From assembly GCA_003451935.1 (NCBI GenBank), contig DMJA01000168.1, forward strand, positions 1-5,708: 5,708 bases of DNA. The letters are read 5' to 3'. The notes under the pieces are model-generated. The model was not told the origin of the DNA. It was given only the letters and a program-made list of their open reading frames with translations, and searched no databases. Positions 5,251 to 5,708 of the stretch are shown here, one piece after another; the first letter of the stretch is position 1; every line of letters begins with the position of its first letter. The position numbers were made by a program, and so were the translations under genes. Source of the stretch: Verrucomicrobiota bacterium. Its GTDB lineage: Bacteria > Verrucomicrobiota > Kiritimatiellia > CAIQIC01 > Lenti-01.

Positions 5251-5708
5251 ATGAAGACGAAAGCCTTTCTCCCCCTGCTGGCCTCTTTGGGCCTGGCCGT
5301 GGCCGCGCGCGGCGCCTTCCAGATGCCCGACGTCCTCCTTCACGAAGGCCAATCCTGGGAGATCGCCGTTTTCCCTCTCGACGACTGGCAACCGCTCCGC
5401 ACCGGCGCCCTCTCGCTGTGGTGGGCGCCCAACACCGTGTTCGCCGCCAACCTGCGCGGCTACGTCGCGTCCTGGGAAATCGCCGACGGTCGGCTCTGGT
5501 TGACCGGCATCGAAGGCTGCCAGGGGCCCTTCATGGGCGATTACCGGCCCGCCACTTTGGCCAGCCTCTTTCCCGACCAAGCCGACCGGACGCGGATCCC
5601 CGCCGATTGGTTCACGGGCCGCCTCTTCTATCCCTCCTTCCGCTTCGGCACCCATCTCCTGCCCCTCGGCGAAACCCGCCGCGAGGCCCAATCGCAATGG
5701 GCCATCGA
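5251..5708 (+). CDS. Exported protein of unknown function, N-terminal part (3' end outside window)
   Basis: From the ATG at 5251 the frame stays open to the window edge, giving 152 complete codons. The start MKTKAFLPLLASLGLAVAARGA is a Sec signal peptide with basic residues 2-4, a hydrophobic core and possible cleavage after Ala18 or Ala22. The mature part is rich in aromatics: EGQSWEIAVFPLDDW (32-46), LWWAPNTVFAANLRGY (56-71) and SWEIADGRLWLTGIEGC (74-90), then ADWFTGRLFYPSFRFG (118-133). The WEIxDGxLxLxGI pattern reads as a beta-hairpin in which a short polar turn links two strands. I recall similar RGYxAxWEIxDGxLYL segments in unannotated secreted bacterial proteins, but cannot name a family. 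Plus-strand C-ending codon use agrees with def and pgm, supporting a real gene. It is divergent from murB with an 87-nt gap. No lipobox is seen. Confidence 0.75.
   Translation, partial: MKTKAFLPLLASLGLAVAARGAFQMPDVLLHEGQSWEIAVFPLDDWQPLRTGALSLWWAPNTVFAANLRGYVASWEIADGRLWLTGIEGCQGPFMGDYRPATLASLFPDQADRTRIPADWFTGRLFYPSFRFGTHLLPLGETRREAQSQWAI

Overview
This is a GC-rich window with six protein genes on both strands, a typical piece of bacterial chromosome. The organism cannot be fixed from sequence alone. The base composition, weak or absent Shine-Dalgarno sequences at several starts, small exported proteins of no recognised family and palindromic intergenic repeats suggest an uncultured Gram-negative lineage, perhaps in the PVC group (Verrucomicrobiota/Kiritimatiellota). 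That placement is a low-confidence inference.

Layout. 1-810 (minus): N-terminal 270 residues of a membrane sensor histidine kinase, cut by the window edge just after its H-box. 811-893: short divergent promoter region. 894-1463 (plus): peptide deformylase (def). 1477-1995 (plus): nitroreductase-family flavoprotein, 13 nt behind def and probably in its operon. 1999-2358 (minus): small exported protein of unknown function, meeting the nitroreductase tail to tail with a 3-nt gap. 2359-2729: non-coding apart from a doubtful 34-codon ORF, with an imperfect inverted repeat (2487-2564) and the pgm promoter/RBS. 2730-4052 (plus): phosphomannomutase/phosphoglucomutase. 4053-4282: intergenic stretch between convergent genes with a 9-nt direct repeat and a run of adjoining hairpins. 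4283-5163 (minus): murB, whose frame is broken by an apparent 1-nt deletion in a C6 run (G6 in the gene) inside the FAD-binding GGGxNLLV motif. 5164-5250: divergent promoter region. 5251-5708 (plus): N-terminal part of an exported protein of no recognised family.

How the genes relate. def acts on nascent proteins, pgm supplies sugar phosphates for envelope polysaccharide, and murB makes UDP-MurNAc for peptidoglycan. These are separate housekeeping jobs, and apart from def plus the nitroreductase nothing looks like a shared operon. I see no defence system, mobile element, CRISPR array, tRNA or rRNA, and no convincing new multi-gene system. The points most worth checking are the murB frameshift, the hairpin cluster at 4162-4233, the inverted repeat at 2487-2564, the short-leader or leaderless starts, and a strand-linked codon bias (third-position C in plus genes, G in minus genes).
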